DNA of 64,000 nucleotides from Phytophthora sp. 'mugwort' (Eukaryota; Oomycota; Peronosporomycetes; Peronosporales; Peronosporaceae), in contig JAUCEF010000007.1 in assembly GCA_033558025.1 (NCBI GenBank), forward strand, positions 3,286,001-3,350,000. The letters run 5' to 3'. The notes beneath the pieces are model-generated. The model was not told where the DNA came from and made no database searches. It saw only the letters and a program-made list of their open reading frames with translations. Of this stretch, positions 34,399 through 46,772 are shown piece after piece. The position numbers and the translations under genes are program-made. Position 1 is the stretch's first letter; every line of letters begins with the position of its first letter.

Positions 34399-34505
34399 AG
34401 CACTAACTTACACACACACAAGCAAATTGGCAAACTAGATTTGCACTCCCACACGACAGCCAGCGCCGTACCGACACCCCACGCTTGCAACGCCGCACAA
34501 AAACA

Positions 34506-34577
34506 AGCTCCTACCGGGATTTGAACCCGGATCGCTGGATTCAAAGTCCAGAGTGCTAACCATTACACCATAAGAGC
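34506..34577 (-). tRNA. tRNA-Gln(UUG), unit 23
   Basis: Canonical UUG copy. Confidence 0.96.
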
Positions 34578-35054
34578 GCCTAACCCAACCTCGCACGCCC
34601 AATCCGGAGCCAGATCGAGTCGCAGCCAATTCGTATACTCACGGCCCTCGTATGCCTGCTGCACATATTCTCTTTGCATACAATCGCTCTCGTGGATCTA
34701 CGGCGAGTCGCGCACTCTCGTTTCGCCGACCAGCACGCGTCGATTCCCACCGGCTGACCACTTTTGGCATCGCAATTCTGAGAGAATATGGGTCTTTGTG
34801 CGGCTTGGCTGGCTTGTGAGCGATACTGCCAGCTCCGGGCCGCTCAAGATAACTGGCGGCATTGTCAGTGAAGTCGGCGGGTGAAACCAGTCTGTCGGCC
34901 TCGTGGAGTCGAAGTTGGTAGATCCGATCCTGAGCGACAACGGCCCGATAAACGCGCCGCAGCAACACACAGTACGCCAGACGTCGTGCCAAGTAGACCC
35001 ACAGCGCGGCAACAACTGTGAGCGAGGTGGGGCGAATATTTGCAGTTCAAAACG

Positions 35055-35126
35055 AGGTCCTACCGGGATTTGAACCCGGATCGCTGGATTCAGAGTCCAG
35101 AGTGCTAACCATTACACCATAAGACC
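35055..35126 (-). tRNA. tRNA-Gln(CUG), unit 23
   Basis: Canonical CUG copy. Confidence 0.96.
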
Positions 35127-35233
35127 AGCACTAACTTACACATACACAAGCAAATTGGCAAACTAGATTTGCACTCCCACACGACAGCCAGCGCCGTACC
35201 GACACCCCACGCTTGCAACGCCGCACAAAAACA

Positions 35234-35305
35234 AGCTCCTACCGGGATTTGAACCCGGATCGCTGGATTCAAAGTCCAGAGTGCTAACCATTACACCATA
35301 AGAGC
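35234..35305 (-). tRNA. tRNA-Gln(UUG), unit 24
   Basis: Canonical UUG copy. Confidence 0.96.
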
Positions 35306-35782
35306 GCCTAACCCAACCTCGCACGCCCAATCCGGAACCAGATCGAGTCGCAGCCAATTCGTATACTCACGGCCCTCGTATGCCTGCTGCACATATTCTC
35401 TTTGCATACAATCGCTCTCGTGGATCTACGGCGAGTCGCGCACTCTCGTTTCGCCGACCAGCACGCGTCGATTCCCACCGGCTGACCACTTTTGGCATCG
35501 CAATTCTGAGAGAATATGGGTCTTTGTGCGGCTTGGCTGGCTTGTGAGCGATACTGCCAGCTCCGGGCCGCTCAAGATAACTGGCGGCATTGTCAGTGAA
35601 GTCGGCGGGTGAAACCAGTCTGTCGGCCTCGTGGAGTCGAAGTTGGTAGATCCGATCCTGAGCGACAACGGCCCGATAAACGCGCCGCAGCAACACACAG
35701 TACGCCAGACGTCGTGCCAAGTAGACCCACAGCGCGGCAACAACTGTGAGCGAGGTGGGGCGAATATTTGCAGTTCAAAACG

Positions 35783-35854
35783 AGGTCCTACCGGGATTTG
35801 AACCCGGATCGCTGGATTCAGAGTCCAGAGTGCTAACCATTACACCATAAGACC
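35783..35854 (-). tRNA. tRNA-Gln(CUG), unit 24
   Basis: Canonical CUG copy. Confidence 0.96.
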
Positions 35855-35961
35855 AGCACTAACTTACACACACACAAGCAAATTGGCAAACTAGATTTGC
35901 ACTCCCACACGACAGCCAGCGCCGTACCGACACCCCACGCTTGCAACGCCGCACAAAAACA

Positions 35962-36033
35962 AGCTCCTACCGGGATTTGAACCCGGATCGCTGGATTCAA
36001 AGTCCAGAGTGCTAACCATTACACCATAAGAGC
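35962..36033 (-). tRNA. tRNA-Gln(UUG), unit 25
   Basis: Canonical UUG copy. Confidence 0.96.
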
Positions 36034-36510
36034 GCCTAACCCAACCTCGCACGCCCAATCCGGAACCAGAACGAGTCGCAGCCAATTCGTATACTCACGG
36101 CCCTCGTATGCCTGCTGCACATATTCTCTTTGCATACAATCGCTCTCGTGGATCTACGGCGAGTCGCGCACTCTCGTTTCGCCGACCAGCACGCGTCGAT
36201 TCCCACCGGCTGACCACTTTTGGCATCGCAATTCTGAGAGAATATGGGTCTTTGTGCGGCTTGGCTGGCTTGTGAGCGATACTGCCAGCTCCGGGCCGCT
36301 CAAGATAACTGGCGGCATTGTCAGTGAAGTCGGCGGGTGAAACCAGTCTGTCGGCCTCGTGGAGTCGAAGTTGGTAGATCCGATCCTGAGCGACAACGGC
36401 CCGATAAACGCGCCGCAGCAACACACAGTACGCCAGACGTCGTGCCAAGTAGACCCACAGCGCGGCAACAACTGTGAGCGAGGTGGGGCGAATATTTGCA
36501 GTTCAAAACG

Positions 36511-36582
36511 AGGTCCTACCGGGATTTGAACCCGGATCGCTGGATTCAGAGTCCAGAGTGCTAACCATTACACCATAAGACC
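36511..36582 (-). tRNA. tRNA-Gln(CUG), unit 25
   Basis: Canonical CUG copy. Confidence 0.96.
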
Positions 36583-36688
36583 AGCACTAACTTACACACA
36601 CACAAGCAAATTGGCAAACTAGATTTGCACTCCCACACGACAGCCAGCGCCGTACCGACACCCCACGCTTGCAACGCCGCACAAAACA

Positions 36689-36760
36689 AGCTCCTACCGG
36701 GATTTGAACCCGGATCGCTGGATTCAAAGTCCAGAGTGCTAACCATTACACCATAAGAGC
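36689..36760 (-). tRNA. tRNA-Gln(UUG), unit 26
   Basis: Canonical body; the downstream terminator has T4, not T5, which makes this spacing 727 bp. Confidence 0.96.
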
Positions 36761-37237
36761 GCCTAACCCAACCTCGCACGCCCAATCCGGAGCCAGATCG
36801 AGTCGCAGCCAATTCGTATACTCACGGCCCTCGTATGCCTGCTGCACATATTCTCTTTGCATACAATCGCTCTCGTGGATCTACGGCGAGTCGCGCACTC
36901 TCGTTTCGCCGACCAGCACGCGTCGATTCCCACCGGCTGACCACTTTTGGCATCGCAATTCTGAGAGAATATGGGTCTTTGTGCGGCTTGGCTGGCTTGT
37001 GAGCGATACTGCCAGCTCCGGGCCGCTCAAGATAACTGGCGGCATTGTCAGTGAAGTCGGCGGGTGAAACCAGTCTGTCGGCCTCGTGGAGTCGAAGTTG
37101 GTAGATCCGATCCTGAGCGACAACGGCCCGATAAACGCGCCGCAGCAACACACAGTACGCCAGACGTCGTGCCAAGTAGACCCACAGCGCGGCAACAACT
37201 GTGAGCGAGGTGGGGCGAATATTTGCAGTTCAAAACG

Positions 37238-37309
37238 AGGTCCTACCGGGATTTGAACCCGGATCGCTGGATTCAGAGTCCAGAGTGCTAACCATTACAC
37301 CATAAGACC
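37238..37309 (-). tRNA. tRNA-Gln(CUG), unit 26
   Basis: Canonical CUG copy. Confidence 0.96.
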
Positions 37310-37415
37310 AGCACTAACTTACACATACACAAGCAAATTGGCAAACTAGATTTGCACTCCCACACGACAGCCAGCGCCGTACCGACACCCCACGCTTGCA
37401 ACGCCGCACAAAACA

Positions 37416-37487
37416 AGCTCCTACCGGGATTTGAACCCGGATCGCTGGATTCAAAGTCCAGAGTGCTAACCATTACACCATAAGAGC
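37416..37487 (-). tRNA. tRNA-Gln(UUG), unit 27
   Basis: Canonical body with the same T4 terminator as unit 26. Confidence 0.96.
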
Positions 37488-37964
37488 GCCTAACCCAACC
37501 TCGCACGCCCAATCCGGAGCCAGATCGAGTCGCAGCCAATTCGTATACTCACGGCCCTCGTATGCCTGCTGCACATATTCTCTTTGCATACAATCGCTCT
37601 CGTGGATCTACGGCGAGTCGCGCACTCTCGTTTCGCCGACCAGCACGCGTCGATTCCCACCGGCTGACCACTTTTGGCATCGCAATTCTGAGAGAATATG
37701 GGTCTTTGTGCGGCTTGGCTGGCTTGTGAGCGATACTGCCAGCTCCGGGCCGCTCAAGATAACTGGCGGCATTGTCAGTGAAGTCGGCGGGTGAAACCAG
37801 TCTGTCGGCCTCGTGGAGTCGAAGTTGGTAGATCCGATCCTGAGCGACAACGGCCCGATAAACGCGCCGCAGCAACACACAGTACGCCAGACGTCGTGCC
37901 AAGTAGACCCACAGCGCGGCAACAACTGTGAGCGAGGTGGGGCGAATATTTGCAGTTCAAAACG

Positions 37965-38036
37965 AGGTCCTACCGGGATTTGAACCCGGATCGCTGGATT
38001 CAGAGTCCAGAGTGCTAACCATTACACCATAAGACC
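37965..38036 (-). tRNA. tRNA-Gln(CUG), unit 27
   Basis: Canonical CUG copy. Confidence 0.96.
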
Positions 38037-38143
38037 AGCACTAACTTACACATACACAAGCAAATTGGCAAACTAGATTTGCACTCCCACACGACAGCCA
38101 GCGCCGTACCGACACCCCACGCTTGCAACGCCGCACAAAAACA

Positions 38144-38215
38144 AGCTCCTACCGGGATTTGAACCCGGATCGCTGGATTCAAAGTCCAGAGTGCTAACCA
38201 TTACACCATAAGAGC
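38144..38215 (-). tRNA. tRNA-Gln(UUG), unit 28
   Basis: Canonical UUG copy. Confidence 0.96.
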
Positions 38216-38692
38216 GCCTAACCCAACCTCGCACGCCCAATCCGGAACCAGATCGAGTCGCAGCCAATTCGTATACTCACGGCCCTCGTATGCCTGCTGC
38301 ACATATTCTCTTTGCATACAATCGCTCTCGTGGATCTACGGCGAGTCGCGCACTCTCGTTTCGCCGACCAGCACGCGTCGATTCCCACCGGCTGACCACT
38401 TTTGGCATCGCAATTCTGAGAGAATATGGGTCTTTGTGCGGCTTGGCTGGCTTGTGAGCGATACTGCCAGCTCCGGGCCGCTCAAGATAACTGGCGGCAT
38501 TGTCAGTGAAGTCGGCGGGTGAAACCAGTCTGTCGGCCTCGTGGAGTCGAAGTTGGTAGATCCGATCCTGAGCGACAACGGCCCGATAAACGCGCCGCAG
38601 CAACACACAGTACGCCAGACGTCGTGCCAAGTAGACCCACAGCGCGGCAACAACTGTGAGCGAGGTGGGGCGAATATTTGCAGTTCAAAACG

Positions 38693-38764
38693 AGGTCCTA
38701 CCGGGATTTGAACCCGGATCGCTGGATTCAGAGTCCAGAGTGCTAACCATTACACCATAAGACC
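38693..38764 (-). tRNA. tRNA-Gln(CUG), unit 28
   Basis: Canonical CUG copy. Confidence 0.96.
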
Positions 38765-38871
38765 AGCACTAACTTACACACACACAAGCAAATTGGCAAA
38801 CTAGATTTGCACTCCCACACGACAGCCAGCGCCGTACCGACACCCCACGCTTGCAACGCCGCACAAAAACA

Positions 38872-38943
38872 AGCTCCTACCGGGATTTGAACCCGGATCG
38901 CTGGATTCAAAGTCCAGAGTGCTAACCATTACACCATAAGAGC
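38872..38943 (-). tRNA. tRNA-Gln(UUG), unit 29
   Basis: Canonical UUG copy. Confidence 0.96.
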
Positions 38944-39420
38944 GCCTAACCCAACCTCGCACGCCCAATCCGGAACCAGAACGAGTCGCAGCCAATTCGT
39001 ATACTCACGGCCCTCGTATGCCTGCTGCACATATTCTCTTTGCATACAATCGCTCTCGTGGATCTACGGCGAGTCGCGCACTCTCGTTTCGCCGACCAGC
39101 ACGCGTCGATTCCCACCGGCTGACCACTTTTGGCATCGCAATTCTGAGAGAATATGGGTCTTTGTGCGGCTTGGCTGGCTTGTGAGCGATACTGCCAGCT
39201 CCGGGCCGCTCAAGATAACTGGCGGCATTGTCAGTGAAGTCGGCGGGTGAAACCAGTCTGTCGGCCTCGTGGAGTCGAAGTTGGTAGATCCGATCCTGAG
39301 CGACAACGGCCCGATAAACGCGCCGCAGCAACACACAGTACGCCAGACGTCGTGCCAAGTAGACCCACAGCGCGGCAACAACTGTGAGCGAGGTGGGGCG
39401 AATATTTGCAGTTCAAAACG

Positions 39421-39492
39421 AGGTCCTACCGGGATTTGAACCCGGATCGCTGGATTCAGAGTCCAGAGTGCTAACCATTACACCATAAGACC
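39421..39492 (-). tRNA. tRNA-Gln(CUG), unit 29
   Basis: Canonical CUG copy. Confidence 0.96.
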
Positions 39493-39599
39493 AGCACTAA
39501 CTTACACACACACAAGCAAATTGGCAAACTAGATTTGCACTCCCACACGACAGCCAGCGCCGTACCGACACCCCACGCTTGCAACGCCGCACAAAAACA

Positions 39600-39671
39600 A
39601 GCTCCTACCGGGATTTGAACCCGGATCGCTGGATTCAAAGTCCAGAGTGCTAACCATTACACCATAAGAGC
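39600..39671 (-). tRNA. tRNA-Gln(UUG), unit 30
   Basis: Canonical UUG copy. Confidence 0.96.
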
Positions 39672-40148
39672 GCCTAACCCAACCTCGCACGCCCAATCCG
39701 GAACCAGAACGAGTCGCAGCCAATTCGTATACTCACGGCCCTCGTATGCCTGCTGCACATATTCTCTTTGCATACAATCGCTCTCGTGGATCTACGGCGA
39801 GTCGCGCACTCTCGTTTCGCCGACCAGCACGCGTCGATTCCCACCGGCTGACCACTTTTGGCATCGCAATTCTGAGAGAATATGGGTCTTTGTGCGGCTT
39901 GGCTGGCTTGTGAGCGATACTGCCAGCTCCGGGCCGCTCAAGATAACTGGCGGCATTGTCAGTGAAGTCGGCGGGTGAAACCAGTCTGTCGGCCTCGTGG
40001 AGTCGAAGTTGGTAGATCCGATCCTGAGCGACAACGGCCCGATAAACGCGCCGCAGCAACACACAGTACGCCAGACGTCGTGCCAAGTAGACCCACAGCG
40101 CGGCAACAACTGTGAGCGAGGTGGGGCGAATATTTGCAGTTCAAAACG

Positions 40149-40220
40149 AGGTCCTACCGGGATTTGAACCCGGATCGCTGGATTCAGAGTCCAGAGTGCT
40201 AACCATTACACCATAAGACC
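40149..40220 (-). tRNA. tRNA-Gln(CUG), unit 30
   Basis: Canonical CUG copy. Confidence 0.96.
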
Positions 40221-40327
40221 AGCACTAACTTACACACACACAAGCAAATTGGCAAACTAGATTTGCACTCCCACACGACAGCCAGCGCCGTACCGACACC
40301 CCACGCTTGCAACGCCGCACAAAAACA

Positions 40328-40399
40328 AGCTCCTACCGGGATTTGAACCCGGATCGCTGGATTCAAAGTCCAGAGTGCTAACCATTACACCATAAGAGC
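40328..40399 (-). tRNA. tRNA-Gln(UUG), unit 31
   Basis: Canonical UUG copy. Confidence 0.96.
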
Positions 40400-40876
40400 G
40401 CCTAACCCAACCTCGCACGCCCAATCCGGAACCAGATCGAGTCGCAGCCAATTCGTATACTCACGGCCCTCGTATGCCTGCTGCACATATTCTCTTTGCA
40501 TACAATCGCTCTCGTGGATCTACGGCGAGTCGCGCACTCTCGTTTCGCCGACCAGCACGCGTCGATTCCCACCGGCTGACCACTTTTGGCATCGCAATTC
40601 TGAGAGAATATGGGTCTTTGTGCGGCTTGGCTGGCTTGTGAGCGATACTGCCAGCTCCGGGCCGCTCAAGATAACTGGCGGCATTGTCAGTGAAGTCGGC
40701 GGGTGAAACCAGTCTGTCGGCCTCGTGGAGTCGAAGTTGGTAGATCCGATCCTGAGCGACAACGGCCCGATAAACGCGCCGCAGCAACACACAGTACGCC
40801 AGACGTCGTGCCAAGTAGACCCACAGCGCGGCAACAACTGTGAGCGAGGTGGGGCGAATATTTGCAGTTCAAAACG

Positions 40877-40948
40877 AGGTCCTACCGGGATTTGAACCCG
40901 GATCGCTGGATTCAGAGTCCAGAGTGCTAACCATTACACCATAAGACC
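40877..40948 (-). tRNA. tRNA-Gln(CUG), unit 31
   Basis: Canonical CUG copy. Confidence 0.96.
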
Positions 40949-41055
40949 AGCACTAACTTACACACACACAAGCAAATTGGCAAACTAGATTTGCACTCCC
41001 ACACGACAGCCAGCGCCGTACCGACACCCCACGCTTGCAACGCCGCACAAAAACA

Positions 41056-41127
41056 AGCTCCTACCGGGATTTGAACCCGGATCGCTGGATTCAAAGTCCA
41101 GAGTGCTAACCATTACACCATAAGAGC
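41056..41127 (-). tRNA. tRNA-Gln(UUG), unit 32
   Basis: Canonical UUG copy. Confidence 0.96.
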
Positions 41128-41604
41128 GCCTAACCCAACCTCGCACGCCCAATCCGGAACCAGAACGAGTCGCAGCCAATTCGTATACTCACGGCCCTCG
41201 TATGCCTGCTGCACATATTCTCTTTGCATACAATCGCTCTCGTGGATCTACGGCGAGTCGCGCACTCTCGTTTCGCCGACCAGCACGCGTCGATTCCCAC
41301 CGGCTGACCACTTTTGGCATCGCAATTCTGAGAGAATATGGGTCTTTGTGCGGCTTGGCTGGCTTGTGAGCGATACTGCCAGCTCCGGGCCGCTCAAGAT
41401 AACTGGCGGCATTGTCAGTGAAGTCGGCGGGTGAAACCAGTCTGTCGGCCTCGTGGAGTCGAAGTTGGTAGATCCGATCCTGAGCGACAACGGCCCGATA
41501 AACGCGCCGCAGCAACACACAGTACGCCAGACGTCGTGCCAAGTAGACCCACAGCGCGGCAACAACTGTGAGCGAGGTGGGGCGAATATTTGCAGTTCAA
41601 AACG

Positions 41605-41676
41605 AGGTTCTACCGGGATTTGAACCCGGATCGCTGGATTCAGAGTCCAGAGTGCTAACCATTACACCATAAGACC
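41605..41676 (-). tRNA. tRNA-Gln(CUG), unit 32, A69 variant
   Basis: 3' acceptor strand TAGAACC; G69 is A, so pair 4:69 is C-A. Confidence 0.9.
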
Positions 41677-41783
41677 AGCACTAACTTACACACACACAAG
41701 CAAATTGGCAAACTAGATTTGCACTCCCACACGACAGCCAGCGCCGTACCGACACCCCACGCTTGCAACGCCGCACAAAAACA

Positions 41784-41855
41784 AGCTCCTACCGGGATTT
41801 GAACCCGGATCGCTGGATTCAAAGTCCAGAGTGCTAACCATTACACCATAAGAGC
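41784..41855 (-). tRNA. tRNA-Gln(UUG), unit 33
   Basis: Canonical UUG copy. Confidence 0.96.
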
Positions 41856-42332
41856 GCCTAACCCAACCTCGCACGCCCAATCCGGAACCAGATCGAGTCG
41901 CAGCCAATTCGTATACTCACGGCCCTCGTATGCCTGCTGCACATATTCTCTTTGCATACAATCGCTCTCGTGGATCTACGGCGAGTCGCGCACTCTCGTT
42001 TCGCCGACCAGCACGCGTCGATTCCCACCGGCTGACCACTTTTGGCATCGCAATTCTGAGAGAATATGGGTCTTTGTGCGGCTTGGCTGGCTTGTGAGCG
42101 ATACTGCCAGCTCCGGGCCGCTCAAGATAACTGGCGGCATTGTCAGTGAAGTCGGCGGGTGAAACCAGTCTGTCGGCCTCGTGGAGTCGAAGTTGGTAGA
42201 TCCGATCCTGAGCGACAACGGCCCGATAAACGCGCCGCAGCAACACACAGTACGCCAGACGTCGTGCCAAGTAGACCCACAGCGCGGCAACAACTGTGAG
42301 CGAGGTGGGGCGAATATTTGCAGTTCAAAACG

Positions 42333-42404
42333 AGGTCCTACCGGGATTTGAACCCGGATCGCTGGATTCAGAGTCCAGAGTGCTAACCATTACACCATAA
42401 GACC
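42333..42404 (-). tRNA. tRNA-Gln(CUG), unit 33
   Basis: Canonical CUG copy. Confidence 0.96.
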
Positions 42405-42511
42405 AGCACTAACTTACACACACACAAGCAAATTGGCAAACTAGATTTGCACTCCCACACGACAGCCAGCGCCGTACCGACACCCCACGCTTGCAACGCC
42501 GCACAAAAACA

Positions 42512-42583
42512 AGCTCCTACCGGGATTTGAACCCGGATCGCTGGATTCAAAGTCCAGAGTGCTAACCATTACACCATAAGAGC
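42512..42583 (-). tRNA. tRNA-Gln(UUG), unit 34
   Basis: Canonical UUG copy. Confidence 0.96.
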
Positions 42584-43060
42584 GCCTAACCCAACCTCGC
42601 ACGCCCAATCCGGAACCAGAACGAGTCGCAGCCAATTCGTATACTCACGGCCCTCGTATGCCTGCTGCACATATTCTCTTTGCATACAATCGCTCTCGTG
42701 GATCTACGGCGAGTCGCGCACTCTCGTTTCGCCGACCAGCACGCGTCGATTCCCACCGGCTGACCACTTTTGGCATCGCAATTCTGAGAGAATATGGGTC
42801 TTTGTGCGGCTTGGCTGGCTTGTGAGCGATACTGCCAGCTCCGGGCCGCTCAAGATAACTGGCGGCATTGTCAGTGAAGTCGGCGGGTGAAACCAGTCTG
42901 TCGGCCTCGTGGAGTCGAAGTTGGTAGATCCGATCCTGAGCGACAACGGCCCGATAAACGCGCCGCAGCAACACACAGTACGCCAGACGTCGTGCCAAGT
43001 AGACCCACAGCGCGGCAACAACTGTGAGCGAGGTGGGGCGAATATTTGCAGTTCAAAACG

Positions 43061-43132
43061 AGGTTCTACCGGGATTTGAACCCGGATCGCTGGATTCAGA
43101 GTCCAGAGTGCTAACCATTACACCATAAGACC
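43061..43132 (-). tRNA. tRNA-Gln(CUG), unit 34, A69 variant
   Basis: Same C4-A69 mismatch as unit 32. Confidence 0.9.
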
Positions 43133-43239
43133 AGCACTAACTTACACACACACAAGCAAATTGGCAAACTAGATTTGCACTCCCACACGACAGCCAGCGC
43201 CGTACCGACACCCCACGCTTGCAACGCCGCACAAAAACA

Positions 43240-43311
43240 AGCTCCTACCGGGATTTGAACCCGGATCGCTGGATTCAAAGTCCAGAGTGCTAACCATTAC
43301 ACCATAAGAGC
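43240..43311 (-). tRNA. tRNA-Gln(UUG), unit 35
   Basis: Canonical UUG copy. Confidence 0.96.
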
Positions 43312-43788
43312 GCCTAACCCAACCTCGCACGCCCAATCCGGAACCAGATCGAGTCGCAGCCAATTCGTATACTCACGGCCCTCGTATGCCTGCTGCACAT
43401 ATTCTCTTTGCATACAATCGCTCTCGTGGATCTACGGCGAGTCGCGCACTCTCGTTTCGCCGACCAGCACGCGTCGATTCCCACCGGCTGACCACTTTTG
43501 GCATCGCAATTCTGAGAGAATATGGGTCTTTGTGCGGCTTGGCTGGCTTGTGAGCGATACTGCCAGCTCCGGGCCGCTCAAGATAACTGGCGGCATTGTC
43601 AGTGAAGTCGGCGGGTGAAACCAGTCTGTCGGCCTCGTGGAGTCGAAGTTGGTAGATCCGATCCTGAGCGACAACGGCCCGATAAACGCGCCGCAGCAAC
43701 ACACAGTACGCCAGACGTCGTGCCAAGTAGACCCACAGCGCGGCAACAACTGTGAGCGAGGTGGGGCGAATATTTGCAGTTCAAAACG

Positions 43789-43860
43789 AGGTCCTACCGG
43801 GATTTGAACCCGGATCGCTGGATTCAGAGTCCAGAGTGCTAACCATTACACCATAAGACC
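43789..43860 (-). tRNA. tRNA-Gln(CUG), unit 35
   Basis: Canonical CUG copy. Confidence 0.96.
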
Positions 43861-43967
43861 AGCACTAACTTACACACACACAAGCAAATTGGCAAACTAG
43901 ATTTGCACTCCCACACGACAGCCAGCGCCGTACCGACACCCCACGCTTGCAACGCCGCACAAAAACA

Positions 43968-44039
43968 AGCTCCTACCGGGATTTGAACCCGGATCGCTGG
44001 ATTCAAAGTCCAGAGTGCTAACCATTACACCATAAGAGC
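43968..44039 (-). tRNA. tRNA-Gln(UUG), unit 36
   Basis: Canonical UUG copy; this 549-bp unit has no CUG gene. Confidence 0.96.
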
Positions 44040-44516
44040 GCCTAACCCAACCTCGCACGCCCAATCCGGAACCAGAACGAGTCGCAGCCAATTCGTATAC
44101 TCACGGCCCTCGTATGCCTGCTGCACATATTCTCTTTGCATACAATCGCTCTCGTGGATCTACGGCGAGTCGCGCACTCTCGTTTCGCCGACCAGCACGC
44201 GTCGATTCCCACCGGCTGACCACTTTTGGCATCGCAATTCTGAGAGAATATGGGTCTTTGTGCGGCTTGGCTGGCTTGTGAGCGATACTGCCAGCTCCGG
44301 GCCGCTCAAGATAACTGGCGGCATTGTCAGTGAAGTCGGCGGGTGAAACCAGTCTGTCGGCCTCGTGGAGTCGAAGTTGGTAGATCCGATCCTGAGCGAC
44401 AACGGCCCGATAAACGCGCCGCAGCAACACACAGTACGCCAGACGTCGTGCCAAGTAGACCCACAGCGCGGCAACAACTGTGAGCGAGGTGGGGCGAATA
44501 TTTGCAGTTCAAAACG

Positions 44517-44588
44517 AGGTTCTACCGGGATTTGAACCCGGATCGCTGGATTCAAAGTCCAGAGTGCTAACCATTACACCATAAGAGC
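44517..44588 (-). tRNA. tRNA-Gln(UUG), unit 37, chimeric with A69
   Basis: Anticodon and 5' strand of UUG type, 3' strand TAGAACC from a CUG A69 copy. Pairs 2:71 (C-C) and 4:69 (C-A) are both mismatched, so function is doubtful. The crossover lies inside the tRNA gene. Confidence 0.85.
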
Positions 44589-45065
44589 GCCTAACCCAAC
44601 CTCGCACGCCCAATCCGGAACCAGAACGAGTCGCAGCCAATTCGTATACTCACGGCCCTCGTATGCCTGCTGCACATATTCTCTTTGCATACAATCGCTC
44701 TCGTGGATCTACGGCGAGTCGCGCACTCTCGTTTCGCCGACCAGCACGTGTCGATTCCCACCGGCTGACCACTTTTGGCATCGCAATTCTGAGAGAATAT
44801 GGGTCTTTGTGCGGCTTGGCTGGCTTGTGAGCGATACTGCCAGCTCCGGGCCGCTCAAGATAACTGGCGGCATTGTCAGTGAAGTCGGCGGGTGAAACCA
44901 GTCTGTCGGCCTCGTGGAGTCGAAGTTGGTAGATCCGATCCTGAGCGACAACGGCCCGATAAACGCGCCGCAGCAACACACAGTTCGCCAGACGTCGTGC
45001 CAAGTAGACCCACAGCGCGGCAACAACTGTGAGCGAGGTGGGGCGAATATTTGCAGTTCAAAACG

Positions 45066-45137
45066 AGGTCCTACCGGGATTTGAACCCGGATCGCTGGAT
45101 TCAGAGTCCAGAGTGCTAACCATTACACCATAAGACC
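45066..45137 (-). tRNA. tRNA-Gln(CUG), unit 37
   Basis: Canonical CUG copy. Confidence 0.96.
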
Positions 45138-45244
45138 AGCACTAACTTACACACACACAAGCAAATTGGCAAACTAGATTTGTACTCCCACACGACAGCC
45201 AGCGCCGTACCGACACCCCACGCTTGCAACGCCGCACAAAAACA

Positions 45245-45316
45245 AGCTCCTACCGGGATTTGAACCCGGATCGCTGGATTCAAAGTCCAGAGTGCTAACC
45301 ATTACACCATAAGAGC
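45245..45316 (-). tRNA. tRNA-Gln(UUG), unit 38
   Basis: Canonical UUG copy. Confidence 0.96.
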
Positions 45317-45793
45317 GCCTAACCCAACCTCGCACGCCCAATCCGGAACCAGATCGAGTCGCAGCCAATTCGTATACTCACGGCCCTCGTATGCCTGCTG
45401 CACATATTCTCTTTGCATACAATCGCTCTCGTGGATCTACGGCGAGTCGCGCACTCTCGTTTCGCCGACCAGCACGCGTCGATTCCCACCGGCTGACCAC
45501 TTTTGGCATCGCAATTCTGAGAGAATATGGGTCTTTGTGCGGCTTGGCTGGCTTGTGAGCGATACTGCCAGCTCCGGGCCGCTCAAGATAACTGGCGGCA
45601 TTGTCAGTGAAGTCGGCGGGTGAAACCAGTCTGTCGGCCTCGTGGAGTCGAAGTTGGTAGATCCGATCCTGAGCGACAACGGCCCGATAAACGCGCCGCA
45701 GCAACACACAGTACGCCAGACGTCGTGCCAAGTAGACCCACAGCGCGGCAACAACTGTGAGCGAGGTGGGGCGAATATTTGCAGTTCAAAACG

Positions 45794-45865
45794 AGGTCCT
45801 ACCGGGATTTGAACCCGGATCGCTGGATTCAGAGTCCAGAGTGCTAACCATTACACCATAAGACC
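45794..45865 (-). tRNA. tRNA-Gln(CUG), unit 38
   Basis: Canonical CUG copy. Confidence 0.96.
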
Positions 45866-45972
45866 AGCACTAACTTACACACACACAAGCAAATTGGCAA
45901 ACTAGATTTGTACTCCCACACGACAGCCAGCGCCGTACCGACACCCCACGCTTGCAACGCCGCACAAAAACA

Positions 45973-46044
45973 AGCTCCTACCGGGATTTGAACCCGGATC
46001 GCTGGATTCAAAGTCCAGAGTGCTAACCATTACACCATAAGAGC
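45973..46044 (-). tRNA. tRNA-Gln(UUG), unit 39
   Basis: Canonical UUG copy. Confidence 0.96.
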
Positions 46045-46521
46045 GCCTAACCCAACCTCGCACGCCCAATCCGGAACCAGATCGAGTCGCAGCCAATTCG
46101 TATACTCACGGCCCTCGTATGCCTGCTGCACATATTCTCTTTGCATACAATCGCTCTCGTGGATCTACGGCGAGTCGCGCACTCTCGTTTCGCCGACCAG
46201 CACGCGTCGATTCCCACCGGCTGACCACTTTTGGCATCGCAATTCTGAGAGAATATGGGTCTTTGTGCGGCTTGGCTGGCTTGTGAGCGATACTGCCAGC
46301 TCCGGGCCGCTCAAGATAACTGGCGGCATTGTCAGTGAAGTCGGCGGGTGAAACCAGTCTGTCGGCCTCGTGGAGTCGAAGTTGGTAGATCCGATCCTGA
46401 GCGACAACGGCCCGATAAACGCGCCGCAGCAACACACAGTACGCCAGACGTCGTGCCAAGTAGACCCACAGCGCGGCAACAACTGTGAGCGAGGTGGGGC
46501 GAATATTTGCAGTTCAAAACG

Positions 46522-46593
46522 AGGTCCTACCGGGATTTGAACCCGGATCGCTGGATTCAGAGTCCAGAGTGCTAACCATTACACCATAAGACC
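46522..46593 (-). tRNA. tRNA-Gln(CUG), unit 39
   Basis: Canonical CUG copy. Confidence 0.96.
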
Positions 46594-46700
46594 AGCACTA
46601 ACTTACACACACACAAGCAAATTGGCAAACTAGATTTGTACTCCCACACGACAGCCAGCGCCGTACCGACACCCCACGCTTGCAACGCCGCACAAAAACA

Positions 46701-46772
46701 AGCTCCTACCGGGATTTGAACCCGGATCGCTGGATTCAAAGTCCAGAGTGCTAACCATTACACCATAAGAGC
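46701..46772 (-). tRNA. tRNA-Gln(UUG), unit 40
   Basis: Canonical UUG copy. Confidence 0.96.
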
